NCBI GenBank assembly: GCA_019428955.1
Contig: JAHYJF010000058.1
Coordinates: forward strand, 1-15,155
Reading direction: 5' to 3'
Length of the DNA stretch: 15,155 bases
Source of the DNA: Burkholderiaceae bacterium
Lineage (GTDB): Bacteria; Pseudomonadota; Gammaproteobacteria; Burkholderiales; Burkholderiaceae_E
In this document: in pieces, positions 1 through 7,018 of the stretch
Layout: every line of letters begins with the position of its first letter
How positions within the stretch are numbered: position 1 is the stretch's first letter
The notes under the pieces: model-generated
Database searches by the model: none
The model's input: the letters and a program-made list of their open reading frames with translations, nothing else
What the model was told of the DNA's origin: nothing
Translations under genes and position numbers: made by a program

Positions 1-1038
1 GCTCTGGATCGCGTTGCCTGTGCCGGTCTTGGCGTGGACGGTCCCGTCGGCTCCGCGCAGCCCACCGCCGCCGAGGGTTTCGCCCGCGTGCTTGGACGGG
101 ATGGTCTTGTGCGGTTTGCGGGGGTTGCGGTTGAAGTGGAAAATGAACTCGTGCGACGGCGCCAGGCGGCCGTTCCAATCGCCCGGCAATCCGGGGCCCT
201 GATCCCAGACATACCAGCCAAACCGCCGCCAGCCAGAGGCGCGCATCCATTCGACCCATCCTTCCCAATAGGGCTGCCATTCGCTGTCGCGGTGCACGAG
301 GCCGAGATTGACCAGGACTTGCGCATCCGCTGTGACGGGTGCCGCAGCGAACACGCCCTGCATCAGCGCATCCCAATCGCCGACCTTTTCTTTCGCGGCG
401 CCATAGTCGCGCTGCTGGGCATAGGGTGGCGAGGTGAACATCAGCGTGGCTTGTTCACCCTGCATCAGCCTGGCGACAGCAGCTGGATCGGTGGCGTCAC
501 CGCAGCACAGAAGATGCTTGCCCAGCGCCCAGATGTCGCCCGGCTTGGTGATGGGTTCGGCGGGAGGGGCGGGGATGGCATCGGCCGCATCGTCGTTGAT
601 CACCGTTCTGTCGTCGTCGCCCGCGTGCAGCAGGGCGTCCAGTTCATCTTCGGGGATCCCGATCAGCCCGAGGTCGAAATCTTCGGCCAGAAGCGCCTGC
701 AACTCCTGCAACAGCAGGGCCTCGTCCCAGCCGCCCAACTCGGTCAACTTGTTGTCGGCAATGCGATAGGCCCGGCGCTGGGCTTCAGTCAGATGGCCGA
801 GGACAATGACCGGGGCCTCGGACAGGCCGAGGTGGGCCGCCGCCAGAACGCGGCAATGGCCAGCGATCAACTCGCCGTCGGCCGCCACCAGCACCGGCAC
901 AGTCCAGCCGAATTCGGCCATGCTGGCGGCAATCTTCGCCACCTGGTCGGCATCGTGGGTCTTGGCGTTCCGGGCGTAGGGCTTCAGCCGGGCTAGGGGC
1001 CAGTGTTCGATCCTGCCCAGCAGGAGGGGCGCGTTCAT
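1..1038 (-). CDS. ParB-domain DNA methyltransferase, SPPY type (3' end outside window)
   Basis: The frame is open from ATG at 1038 to the left edge: 346 codons, no stop. Residues 8-100 are a ParB/sulfiredoxin-like N-terminal domain (YARNAKTHDADQVAKIAASM, then ELIAGHCRVLAA), closely similar to the same region of the upstream neighbour. A methyltransferase domain follows, with motif IV SPPY at 203-206. SPPY is usual in N4-cytosine amino-methyltransferases, whereas DPPY is usual in N6-adenine enzymes, so the target base may differ from the neighbour's; this is inference. The SAM-binding FxGxG motif is expected beyond the edge, as in beta-class enzymes. The start overlaps the neighbour's stop (ATGA), implying translational coupling. 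Such fused proteins are common in alphaproteobacterial prophages just before the packaging genes, and probably modify phage DNA. The ParB box has Cys where the paralogue has Gly (GHCR versus GHGR). The family is clear; the specificity is not. Confidence 0.88.
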   Translation of the reverse strand, partial: MNAPLLLGRIEHWPLARLKPYARNAKTHDADQVAKIAASMAEFGWTVPVLVAADGELIAGHCRVLAAAHLGLSEAPVIVLGHLTEAQRRAYRIADNKLTELGGWDEALLLQELQALLAEDFDLGLIGIPEDELDALLHAGDDDRTVINDDAADAIPAPPAEPITKPGDIWALGKHLLCCGDATDPAAVARLMQGEQATLMFTSPPYAQQRDYGAAKEKVGDWDALMQGVFAAAPVTADAQVLVNLGLVHRDSEWQPYWEGWVEWMRASGWRRFGWYVWDQGPGLPGDWNGRLAPSHEFIFHFNRNPRKPHKTIPSKHAGETLGGGGLRGADGTVHAKTGTGNAIQS

Positions 1039-2294
1039 GCGGCCAGCCTCTTCGCTTTCAGGTCGGAGAAGGTTTCGCCCGTTTCCACCAGAACAGCATT
1101 GGCGCCGGTGAACTGCTGCCAGCGTTCGATGGCGACATCGACATAGGCCGGGTTCAACTCGATCCCGAAACATACCCGCCCGGTGGTTTCCGCCGCGATC
1201 AGCGTGGTGCCAGACCCCATGAAAGGTTCAAAGACGGCCTGACCGGGGCTGGAGTTGTTCAGGATCGGTCGCCGCATGCATTCGACTGGCTTTTGCGTGC
1301 CGTGCACCGTGGCGGCATCCTGGTCCTTGCCGGAGATGTGCCACAGCGTAGTTTGCTTGCGGTCCCCGGCCCAGTGGCCCTTGCCGGTCTTTTTCACAGC
1401 ATACCAGCAGGGTTCATGCTGCCAGTGATAGTCGCCGCGGCTGAGAACCAGCCTGTCCTTGGCCCAGATGATCTGCGACCGCACCGCGAAACCTGCCGCA
1501 GCCAAGCTCTCGGCCACGGTCGAGGAGTGCAGCGCACCGTGCCAGACATAGGCGACATCGCCCGGGAACAGCGCCCAAGCCTCGCGCCAATCGGCCCGGT
1601 CGTCGTTCAGCACCTTGCCGGTGCGCTTGGTCTTGGCCGCGCCCGCCTGGTTGCGCCAGGACGGGTCGTATTCCACGCCATAGGGCGGGTCTGTCACCAT
1701 CAGCAGTGGCTTCACGTCGCCCAGTAGCCGCTCGACCACATCGGCAGAGGTGCTGTCACCGCAGATCAGCCGATGCGACCCCAGCTGCCAGAGGTCACCC
1801 GCCACCGACACCGGCGTGATCGGCGGTTCTGGAATGTCATCTTCGCCCTCGACCGCACCGCCTTCCACCTGATCCGGATCGCGCAGCAGGGCATCCAGAT
1901 CCTCGTCGGTGATGCCTAGCAGCGACAGGTCGAAATCTTCCGCCAGCAGCCCGGCGATCTCGTCGCGCAGCATGGCCTCGTCCCAGTCGCCGAGTTCCGT
2001 TAACTTGTTGTCGGCGATGCGATAGGCCCGGCGCTCGGCCTCGTCGAGGTGGCTGAGCCGGATCACCGGGACATCCTTCAGCCCCAGCATGGCGGCGGCC
2101 AGCACCCGGCCATGCCCGGCGATCAGTTCGCCATCGTCGGCGACCATGCAGGGCACGGTCCAGCCGAACTTCGCCATGCTGGCGGCGATCTTGGCCACCT
2201 GGTCCGTGCCGTGAATCTTGGCATTGCGGGCGTAAGGGCGCAGCCTGTCAATCGGCCAAGTTTCAATCTGGCTCGGCGCAAAGACCAGGTCCAT
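1035..2294 (-). CDS. ParB-domain DNA methyltransferase, DPPY type
   Basis: This is a complete 419-residue protein. Residues 8-100 form a ParB-like nuclease/CTPase-type domain with the box ELIAGHGRVLAA at 56-67. A conserved linker follows (YRIADNKLTELGDWDE, 91-106), then an amino-methyltransferase domain with motif IV DPPY at 202-205 and the SAM-binding FEPFMGSGT at 355-363. Motif IV before motif I is the beta-class order. DPPY suggests N6-adenine methylation, but no target can be read from the sequence and no restriction gene is adjacent, so it is an orphan, phage-type methyltransferase. ATG at 2294 is the only usual start codon between the upstream in-frame stop and the domain; no strong ribosome binding site precedes it. 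Its stop overlaps the start of the next methyltransferase by 4 nt. The two paralogues share the ParB half most strongly, which suggests a tandem duplication followed by divergence of the catalytic halves. Confidence 0.9.
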   Translation of the reverse strand: MDLVFAPSQIETWPIDRLRPYARNAKIHGTDQVAKIAASMAKFGWTVPCMVADDGELIAGHGRVLAAAMLGLKDVPVIRLSHLDEAERRAYRIADNKLTELGDWDEAMLRDEIAGLLAEDFDLSLLGITDEDLDALLRDPDQVEGGAVEGEDDIPEPPITPVSVAGDLWQLGSHRLICGDSTSADVVERLLGDVKPLLMVTDPPYGVEYDPSWRNQAGAAKTKRTGKVLNDDRADWREAWALFPGDVAYVWHGALHSSTVAESLAAAGFAVRSQIIWAKDRLVLSRGDYHWQHEPCWYAVKKTGKGHWAGDRKQTTLWHISGKDQDAATVHGTQKPVECMRRPILNNSSPGQAVFEPFMGSGTTLIAAETTGRVCFGIELNPAYVDVAIERWQQFTGANAVLVETGETFSDLKAKRLAA

Positions 2295-2387
2295 CGGGTG
2301 GCTTTCATCTGGGGCAGGGCGGACAAGCCGCTGCGTGCTGGGCGATGCCAGCGTCAGGATCGGGATCCGCGATGTCGGGAAATCAAA

Positions 2388-2417
2388 AGCGCCCGCGAGG
2401 GGTGTCCTCCGGGCGCT
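2388..2417 (-). terminator. Rho-independent terminator-like hairpin
   Basis: The arms AGCGCCCG(C)GAGG and CCTCCGGGCGCT pair over 12 bp with one bulged C and a 5-nt loop. Read on the minus strand the hairpin is followed by TTTTGATTT, so it fits an intrinsic terminator that insulates the methyltransferase genes from transcription coming from the right. On the plus strand only ATTCTT follows, a poorer fit. No confident minus-strand gene lies immediately to the right, so what it terminates is unclear. Confidence 0.55.
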
Positions 2418-3042
2418 ATTCTTCGATGATCAAGGGGTACGTCAAGGGGGGCAGCTTTGTCAAATGGAAAATGCACGTGGATTCAACGGCTTCTCGGCGA
2501 GTGGCTTCCGATGCCTGGCTTCCGGCCCGGTGGCTTCCGCAAACTGGATTCCCTGGCTTCCGCAAAAGAATCCAGCACGCCAAGGTCGTGATTCCGCAAG
2601 CCTTTGATAATGAGTCACTTTTCGAAATCTCACCCGGCAGGTGGATTCCGCCTGGATTCCCCGGTGAAAGTGCGTGTCGCTAGCGAAATGCCGCGCTGCG
2701 CCCCCCCGCATACAAACAGGGGCGGGGAGGAACCATCGGGAGGGGGGCGTCGAAGTCGGCCCAAAGCGCGCACTTATCATGCAGTCCAAATGCTGCAGTT
2801 GCAGCCCGCTTTCCGGACATTTGCTGAGAGTGCGATTTTCCGACGCTTGAACGCGGTTGGCTTGGAATCCAATAGCGTTCACGCCGAAATATCCGATCAA
2901 ATTGCTGTTGGATGCCATACATGAATATGACACGCTCCTCTCTGGGCTGGCGTGGATAGCTTGGGTAAATCCACACTGCCTCTTGCATAGTGGGGCACAC
3001 GAAACCACAATATGTCGTATTTCTTAGCTCGAATCGCTCATC
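2418..3042. other. Gene-poor region upstream of the CBASS operon
   Basis: About 625 bases hold no gene I can support. Frames are open on both strands (the longest at 2460-3008, minus), but their composition is unlike a protein (clustered Cys, Arg and Pro, no domain) and they overlap one another. The stretch contains the TGG(C/A)TTCC repeats at 2502-2660 and GC-rich patches around 2697-2750. The end nearest 3043 is more AT-rich and should contain the CBASS promoter, but I see no convincing -35/-10 pair. Confidence 0.5.
2502..2660 (+). repeat. Cluster of short TGG(C/A)TTCC(G) direct repeats
   Basis: TGGCTTCCG occurs at 2502, 2516, 2531 and 2554, and the variant TGGATTCC at 2545, 2642 and 2653. 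The first four copies in order (2502, 2516, 2531, 2545) are spaced 14-15 bp, then 9 bp to 2554. The copies lie between the methyltransferase terminator and the CBASS operon. The unit is too short for a CRISPR or a coding repeat. It could be a protein-binding array or a degenerate minisatellite; no function can be assigned. Confidence 0.55.
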
Positions 3043-3972
3043 ATGGACGAAGGAAATAAGCTATGCCGGATTCTGAGCCTCGATGGCGGAGGGGCCAAGG
3101 GCTTCTACACCCTCGGCGTACTAGCCGAAGTGGAGGCGATGCTTCCTCGCCCCATCCATGAGACGTTCGACCTGATCTTCGGCACGAGCACGGGGTCGAT
3201 CATCGCAGCTCTGCTTGCCACTGGGCGGAACGTAGACGAAATCCACAAGCTCTACTGCGAGCATGTCCCCAAGATTATGAGGGAACGGAAGCCAAGGGAG
3301 CGTACTCTGCGGCTCCGCGAGGTTGGTGAGACCGTCTTCAAAGAGGATGGTTTCAACACGGTACTAACCGGCCTCGGTATCGTTTCGACCAAGTGGCAGC
3401 TTGAGAAACCGATGATTTTCAAGAGCAGCCAGACGCAGGCACATGGTCGGAAGGCGACTTTCGTTCCAGGCTTCGGGTGCAAGCTCGCTGACGCAGTCGA
3501 AGCATCATGCTCCGCCTATCCATTCTTTGACCGGAAGACCGTGATCACAAGCACTGGCAACGAGATTGAGCTCTTTGACGGGGGGTATGTCGCGAACAAC
3601 CCGGCGCTTTACGCGCTCGCTGACGCGGTGGGGCCGCTCAAGTTCGCCCCGGCCGATTGCCGCGTCCTAACTATCGGCTGCGGGCAGTATCCGGAGCCAC
3701 GATATTCGTTCTTCGAACGCACCAAGCGCCGCTTCTGGCTGGTGCAGCTTCTTCAGAAAACACTAGAAGTGAACACTGCATCGATGGACCAGCTTCGGCA
3801 ACTGCTCTTTGCGAACGTCCCGACGGTGAGAGTGAGCGACACCTTCGATAAACCAGAGATGGCAACGGACATGTTCGAGCACGATTTGAAGAAGCTGAAC
3901 ATCCTCCGTCAGCAAGGCCAGCAGTCTTTCGGTCGACTAGAGAAAGATATTCACGCGATTCTATTGAGTTAA
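3043..3972 (+). CDS. capV: CapV-like patatin phospholipase, CBASS effector
   Basis: This 309-residue patatin-like phospholipase has the complete catalytic set: oxyanion-hole loop DGGGAKG (14-20), nucleophile elbow GTSTG (47-51, Ser49), and the dyad aspartate in LFDGGYVANNPA (Asp179). There is no signal peptide or membrane segment, so it should be a cytosolic enzyme acting on the inner membrane. In CBASS, CapV-type effectors are switched on by a cyclic nucleotide from the partner CD-NTase and degrade membrane phospholipids, killing or arresting the infected cell. The stop codon is 9 nt before the CD-NTase start, and that gene's ribosome binding site (AAGGAG) overlaps this stop, so they form one operon. 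ATG at 3043 is the only start that keeps the whole oxyanion loop, yet no Shine-Dalgarno sequence precedes it. The family assignment is firm; the activating nucleotide is unknown. Confidence 0.92.
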   Translation: MDEGNKLCRILSLDGGGAKGFYTLGVLAEVEAMLPRPIHETFDLIFGTSTGSIIAALLATGRNVDEIHKLYCEHVPKIMRERKPRERTLRLREVGETVFKEDGFNTVLTGLGIVSTKWQLEKPMIFKSSQTQAHGRKATFVPGFGCKLADAVEASCSAYPFFDRKTVITSTGNEIELFDGGYVANNPALYALADAVGPLKFAPADCRVLTIGCGQYPEPRYSFFERTKRRFWLVQLLQKTLEVNTASMDQLRQLLFANVPTVRVSDTFDKPEMATDMFEHDLKKLNILRQQGQQSFGRLEKDIHAILLS

Positions 3973-3981
3973 GGAGTATTC

Positions 3982-4881
3982 ATGGCGATTTCAGAGGGGC
4001 AGCTCGAGACTTGGTCGCACATCGGCTCTCAAGCGCAGTCTGCGGCCACATACCAAGCCATCAAGGGCGTGATCGAGGACAAGAGCGCTCCTTTTGCCGG
4101 TCGAGGCTTCAAGGTTTTTCTGCAAGGCTCTTACGGCAACGACACGAATGTCTACGCGGAAAGCGACGTCGACATCGTTGTCTGCCTTACCGAAGCGTTC
4201 CAGAGCGACATCAGTCAGTTGGACGCAGCCGATACGCTGATTTACGGGGCGAACAAAGGTGGAGCGGTCACCTACGGCTTCGACGAGTTCAAGGCTGAGG
4301 TGCTGGCTTGGTTGGTTAAGACCTACGGCACGGGGGTGCAGGCAGGGAAGAAGGCGATCTTTGTGCCCGGGAACAAAGTTCGGCGCGACGCGGATGTGTT
4401 GGTCTGCGTCGAGCACCACCGGTACACGCGGTATCGCTCGATTCTCGACAACTCGTATCACACCGGTATCTGCTTTTGGACCGCTGACAACGAGAAGATC
4501 ATCAACTTTCCGAAGCAGCACATGGAGAACTGCACGACCAAACACCAGGTCACGACCAATCGATTCAAACCGAGTGTTCGCGTGATTAAGAACATGAGGA
4601 ACGCGATGATAGATGCTCACTATATCGCCGTCGGTGTGGCCCCTTCCTACTTCTTGGAGGGGATGCTCTGGAACGTGCCGACTCAGAACTTCAGCTGGAC
4701 GTATCAACAGACGGTCGAGAACTGCTTGGCGTGGTTGGATGGCTGTGACCCGACCCACCTAGCGTGCGCCAACGACCTGCATTGGTTGATACGAGACGGG
4801 GCGAACGTCTGTTTGAACATGGCTGACTTCCATACCACGATGGCGGCGTTGCGCCTCTACTGGAACTCGAGCGGCCGCTGA
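3982..4881 (+). CDS. CD-NTase (cGAS/DncV-like nucleotidyltransferase), CBASS sensor
   Basis: This 299-residue enzyme has the SMODS-type nucleotidyltransferase core. The signature is QGSYGNDTNV at 48-57, metal-binding ESDVDIVV with Asp62 and Asp64, and a third acidic position in RRDADVLV (Asp136/Asp138). Family length is about 300-400 residues, so it is compact but looks complete. CD-NTases answer phage infection by making cyclic di- or trinucleotides; here the product should activate the phospholipase encoded just upstream. The start ATG is preceded by AAGGAG at good spacing. No Cap2 (E1/E2-like), Cap3 (JAB) or HORMA/TRIP13 gene lies on either side, which makes this a minimal type I CBASS. 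The 168 nt before the IS element hold no accessory gene, and the frame beyond the IS is phage-like, so accessory genes were not visibly lost to the insertion. Clade and product cannot be decided by eye. Confidence 0.9.
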   Translation: MAISEGQLETWSHIGSQAQSAATYQAIKGVIEDKSAPFAGRGFKVFLQGSYGNDTNVYAESDVDIVVCLTEAFQSDISQLDAADTLIYGANKGGAVTYGFDEFKAEVLAWLVKTYGTGVQAGKKAIFVPGNKVRRDADVLVCVEHHRYTRYRSILDNSYHTGICFWTADNEKIINFPKQHMENCTTKHQVTTNRFKPSVRVIKNMRNAMIDAHYIAVGVAPSYFLEGMLWNVPTQNFSWTYQQTVENCLAWLDGCDPTHLACANDLHWLIRDGANVCLNMADFHTTMAALRLYWNSSGR

Positions 4882-5050
4882 CTAGAAGTTCTCGGCGAAC
4901 GTCGGCTATCGTCGATTGCCGCAGTTGCGATACTGCGACCTCACAGGCCGTTCCCCGCCCTTTTTGTGCAAGCCACCGACCGCATATCACTTGGACCCGG
5001 GGCCCGTGGTAAGTGCCCTGAATTCCGTTTCCCCGATGATCTTAATCGGA

Positions 5051-5093
5051 TGTCCGGTAATCCCCCCCTTTTTAACGGGGTGCATTCGTAGAA
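5051..5093. repeat. IS left inverted repeat
   Basis: This end carries GGTAATCCCCCCC (5056-5068), GGGGTGCAT and GTAGAA. All three blocks recur inverted at 6215-6255, with a short unmatched middle and one 1-nt offset. Confidence 0.7.
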
Positions 5094-5094
5094 C

Positions 5095-5895
5095 TTACGC
5101 GACCATTTTCAATTTCATGGCGGGTGTGATGCCGCCGATGCCCATGTTGGGGCGGTCGTTGTTATATGTCCAGAGCCATTGCGTGGCCTGATCCTGTGCC
5201 TCCTCGATGCTTTCGATGATGTATTGGTCCAGCCATTCGTGCCGGACGGTCCGGTTGTAGCGCTCGACATAGGCGTTCTGCTGGGGCTGTCCGGGTTGGA
5301 TGTGCTGGATCGTAACAGCATGTTTCTCAGCCCATTTTCTCAGCGTTTCGCTGATGTATTCGGGGCCATTGTCGACCCTGATGGTGCCCGGCTTTCCCCG
5401 CCATTCGATGATCCGATCAAGGCTCCGGATCACACGCTCAGCAGGCAAGGAAAAGTCGACCTCGATCCCCAGCCCTTCGCGGTTGAAGTCATCCAGCACG
5501 TTCAAAAGCCGAAAAGCACGGCCATCGCCGAGGCGATCCGCCATAAAGTCCATGGACCAGGTCATATTAGGCGCGTCTGGCACAGCCAGGACATCAGGTT
5601 TATCGCGTTTCAGCCGCTTGCGGGGCTTGATGCGCAGGTTCAGTTCCAGCTCACAGTAGATCCGATAGACGCGTTTATGGTTCCAGGGATGCCCCTTCAC
5701 GTTGCGAAGATGCAGGAAACACAGGCCAAACCCCCAAGTCTTGCGCGCATCCGTCAGCCCTGTCAGCAGGTCAGCGATCTCTTCGTTCTCGTCCTTGAGC
5801 TTCGGGCTGTAGCGATAGCAGGTCTCGCTGACGCCAAAGGCCCGGCAGGCCAAGGCAATGCTGACCCCGCGTCGCGCCACCGCGTTCTCGGCCAT
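5095..5895 (-). CDS. IS3-family transposase OrfB (DDE integrase core)
   Basis: Counted from the in-frame ATG at 5895 the product has 266 residues. It carries an HTH_21-like segment (residues 30-80), then the rve integrase core with the catalytic triad Asp116 (WSMDF), Asp175 (RVDNGPEY) and Glu211 (YVERYN). The last two are 35 residues apart, the classical DD(35)E spacing. The C-terminal WTYNNDRPNMGIGG is typical of IS407/IS3 members. The frame is open upstream past 5921, and the active transposase is expected to be an OrfAB fusion made by -1 frameshifting at the A-rich site at 5922-5928, so this start may not be used much. It catalyses cut-out/paste-in transposition of the IS. Confidence 0.92.
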   Translation of the reverse strand: MAENAVARRGVSIALACRAFGVSETCYRYSPKLKDENEEIADLLTGLTDARKTWGFGLCFLHLRNVKGHPWNHKRVYRIYCELELNLRIKPRKRLKRDKPDVLAVPDAPNMTWSMDFMADRLGDGRAFRLLNVLDDFNREGLGIEVDFSLPAERVIRSLDRIIEWRGKPGTIRVDNGPEYISETLRKWAEKHAVTIQHIQPGQPQQNAYVERYNRTVRHEWLDQYIIESIEEAQDQATQWLWTYNNDRPNMGIGGITPAMKLKMVA

Positions 5896-5918
5896 CTCGC
5901 GGCGTCGAGATGGCCCGG

Positions 5919-6182
5919 TTACTTTTTTCCAAGCGCTTCCTTCAGCAAATCCGCCTGCATGCTCAGGTCCGCATACATCCGCTTCAACCGGCGGTTCTCG
6001 TCTTCCATCGCCTTCATCTGACTGATCAGGGACGCATCCATGCCGCCATACTTTGCCCGCCATTTGTAGAAAGAGGCGTTGCTCATGCCGTGCTCGCGGC
6101 AAAGCTCGGCCACCGGCACACCGCCTTCGGCCTGTCGCAGAATCGCGATGATCTGAGCTTCAGTGTATCTGCTTGTCTTCAT
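5919..6182 (-). CDS. IS3-family OrfA (helix-turn-helix)
   Basis: This 87-residue protein has a transposase_8-type HTH (YTEAQIIAILRQ, then VAELCREHGMSNASFYKW) followed by a leucine-zipper-like coiled coil (about residues 50-85, QMKAMEDENRRLKRMYADLS). It binds the IS ends and forms part of the OrfAB transposase. I chose ATG at 6182 because GAGGAG lies 8 nt upstream; the longer start at 6197 would place that ribosome binding site inside the gene. It ends with Gly-Lys-Lys-stop directly on the frameshift heptamer. Confidence 0.9.
   Translation of the reverse strand: MKTSRYTEAQIIAILRQAEGGVPVAELCREHGMSNASFYKWRAKYGGMDASLISQMKAMEDENRRLKRMYADLSMQADLLKEALGKK
5922..5928 (-). other. Programmed -1 frameshift heptamer A AAA AAG
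   Basis: At the end of orfA the minus strand reads GGA AAA AAG TAA. A -1 slip on A AAA AAG bypasses the stop and continues as AAA AAA GTA ACC into the orfB frame (KKVTGPS). This is the known way IS3 elements make the OrfAB fusion. Confidence 0.8.
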
Positions 6183-6214
6183 TCGAAATCTCCTCATGCA
6201 TCTTGCCGAGAAAA

Positions 6215-6255
6215 TTCTACTTATGCAGCCCCTTACTTTCGGGGGGGATTACCCA
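6215..6255. repeat. IS right inverted repeat
   Basis: Reverse-complemented, this end reads TGGGTAATCCCCCCC, then AAGGGGCTGCAT and GTAGAA, matching the left end. It lies upstream of orfA and should contain the IS promoter. Confidence 0.7.
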
Positions 6256-6506
6256 TCGGCCTCGTGGCATCGGGCCTCGCGACCGCCGAGGAGGTGCTGG
6301 CGATTTCCGCCTCTGGCACCGTTCCCGCGGCCATCGAGAAGGCCTTCGCGGCGCTGCCCGAGCCGCAGCAGAGCTACGCCCGCATCACCTTCGCCGAGTT
6401 CACGGTCGCGCAACGTCTCGATCCGACCACGCTTCTGTTGCAAGCGGCGGCCGGACTGACCGACGCCGAGCTCGATGCGTTTTTCGTCGAGTTCGCGAAA
6501 GTCTGA
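6256..6506 (+). pseudogene. 3' part of a phage-type gene interrupted by the IS
   Basis: About 82 residues are open from the IS end to TGA at 6504-6506, in high-GC alphaproteobacterial codons (LVASGLATAEEVLAISASG ... LDAFFVEFAKV). The piece has no start of its own. If the IS and one ATCGG copy are removed, the frame joins without a stop to the open frame left of the IS (from TTG at 4916, with in-frame GTG 5006 and ATG 5036). That gives about 126 codons, or fewer from a later start. I do not recognise the protein. Its position just before the small membrane protein and endolysin genes suggests a phage tail- or lysis-region gene. The part left of the IS is less convincingly coding. Confidence 0.6.
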
Positions 6507-6591
6507 CGGGCTGGCAGATCGCCTTCCGTCCTCCATCCTCCCGCCCTTCCCTCCAATCTGCGCACATCACGCCAACACCCCGGAGCCCGCC

Positions 6592-6855
6592 ATGCTGCCC
6601 GACTGGGAGACCCTGCAGAAGACCTGGCCGCTCGTCGCTGGCCTCGCCGCCCTCTGGGCCCGCCTCGAGGTCGCCCGTGCCCTGGGCCGGGCACAAGTGC
6701 GACAGAGTGCGGCTGACCTGACCCGCCTCGAAGCCCGCGTCGACACCATGGACAAGGCCGCGCAGAACCACGCCGTCCAGCTCGGCCGCATCGAGGAAGC
6801 GCTGAAAGGCGTCGGCCATACGCTCGAGCGGATCGATCGCAAGATCGGGAACTGA
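6592..6855 (+). CDS. Small phage membrane/coiled-coil protein, DUF2730-like
   Basis: This 87-residue protein begins with a short hydrophobic helix (about residues 12-24, WPLVAGLAALWARL) and continues as a long amphipathic helix with heptad character (38-84, DLTRLEARVDTMDK ... RIEEALKGVGHTLERID). An N-terminal membrane segment plus coiled coil is typical of DUF2730 phage proteins and of holin- or i-spanin-like lysis proteins. CGGAG lies 8 nt before the ATG. It sits just before the endolysin, so a role in lysis or as a membrane-attached phage accessory protein is reasonable. The family call is by pattern only. Confidence 0.7.
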   Translation: MLPDWETLQKTWPLVAGLAALWARLEVARALGRAQVRQSAADLTRLEARVDTMDKAAQNHAVQLGRIEEALKGVGHTLERIDRKIGN

Positions 6856-6977
6856 CGCGGGGCATCGCGAGCGGCGCAGTATAGGCCACCGCTGCGCATC
6901 AACGATTCCGGGCGCCCTAGGGCCCCCTGACCGGCGCCAACATCCGCAACCCGCAACCACCTTCGACCGCCAACCCA

Positions 6978-7002
6978 CCCCGTCGCCCCACGGCGGGGTT
7001 TT
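6978..7002 (+). terminator. Intrinsic terminator-like hairpin before the endolysin gene
   Basis: CCCCGTCG and CGGCGGGG pair over 8 bp (one G-T) with a CCCCA loop, followed by TTTT. It lies between the small membrane protein and the endolysin gene, so it may attenuate read-through into the lysis genes. Confidence 0.5.
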
Positions 7003-7018
7003 CCCCATGGAGAGAACC

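Larger units (their letters stand above)
5050..6254 (-). mobile_element. IS3-family insertion sequence, IS407-like
   Basis: The element is about 1.2 kb, with orfA and orfB in the usual overlapping arrangement on the minus strand. The ends carry imperfect inverted repeats: GGTAATCCCCCCC is identical at both, followed by GGGG(C)TGCAT and GTAGAA blocks. The 5-bp sequence ATCGG directly abuts both ends (5045-5049 and 6255-6259) and could be the target duplication; IS3 elements usually make 3-5 bp. The exact ends are uncertain by a few bases, because the left end reads ATGTCCGG and the right end, reversed, GGG or TGGG. Both genes look intact, so it may still be active. Confidence 0.85.

Noticed and set aside
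34..996. 320-codon open frame on the plus strand
   Set aside because: It is the antisense shadow of the methyltransferase gene, which has clear motifs (SPPY, ParB box) on the minus strand.
2502..2660. CRISPR array
   Set aside because: The repeat unit is 8-9 bp with spacing of 9-15 bp, far below CRISPR repeat and spacer sizes, and no cas gene is present.
2460..3008. 182-codon minus-strand frame and overlapping shorter frames on both strands
   Set aside because: No domain, unlikely residue composition, overlaps the repeat cluster, and no good ribosome binding site.
3991..4758. 255-codon minus-strand frame opposite the CD-NTase
   Set aside because: The shadow of a gene with intact nucleotidyltransferase motifs; high GC in third positions keeps the opposite frame open.
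5179..6021. 280-codon plus-strand frame across the IS
   Set aside because: Antisense to the transposase genes, which show the DDE triad and frameshift site.
4882..6506. Lost Cap2/Cap3 genes behind the CD-NTase, removed or split by the IS
   Set aside because: The short sequence before the IS holds no part of such a gene, and the frame beyond it has no E1/E2 or JAB motif and leads into phage lysis genes.
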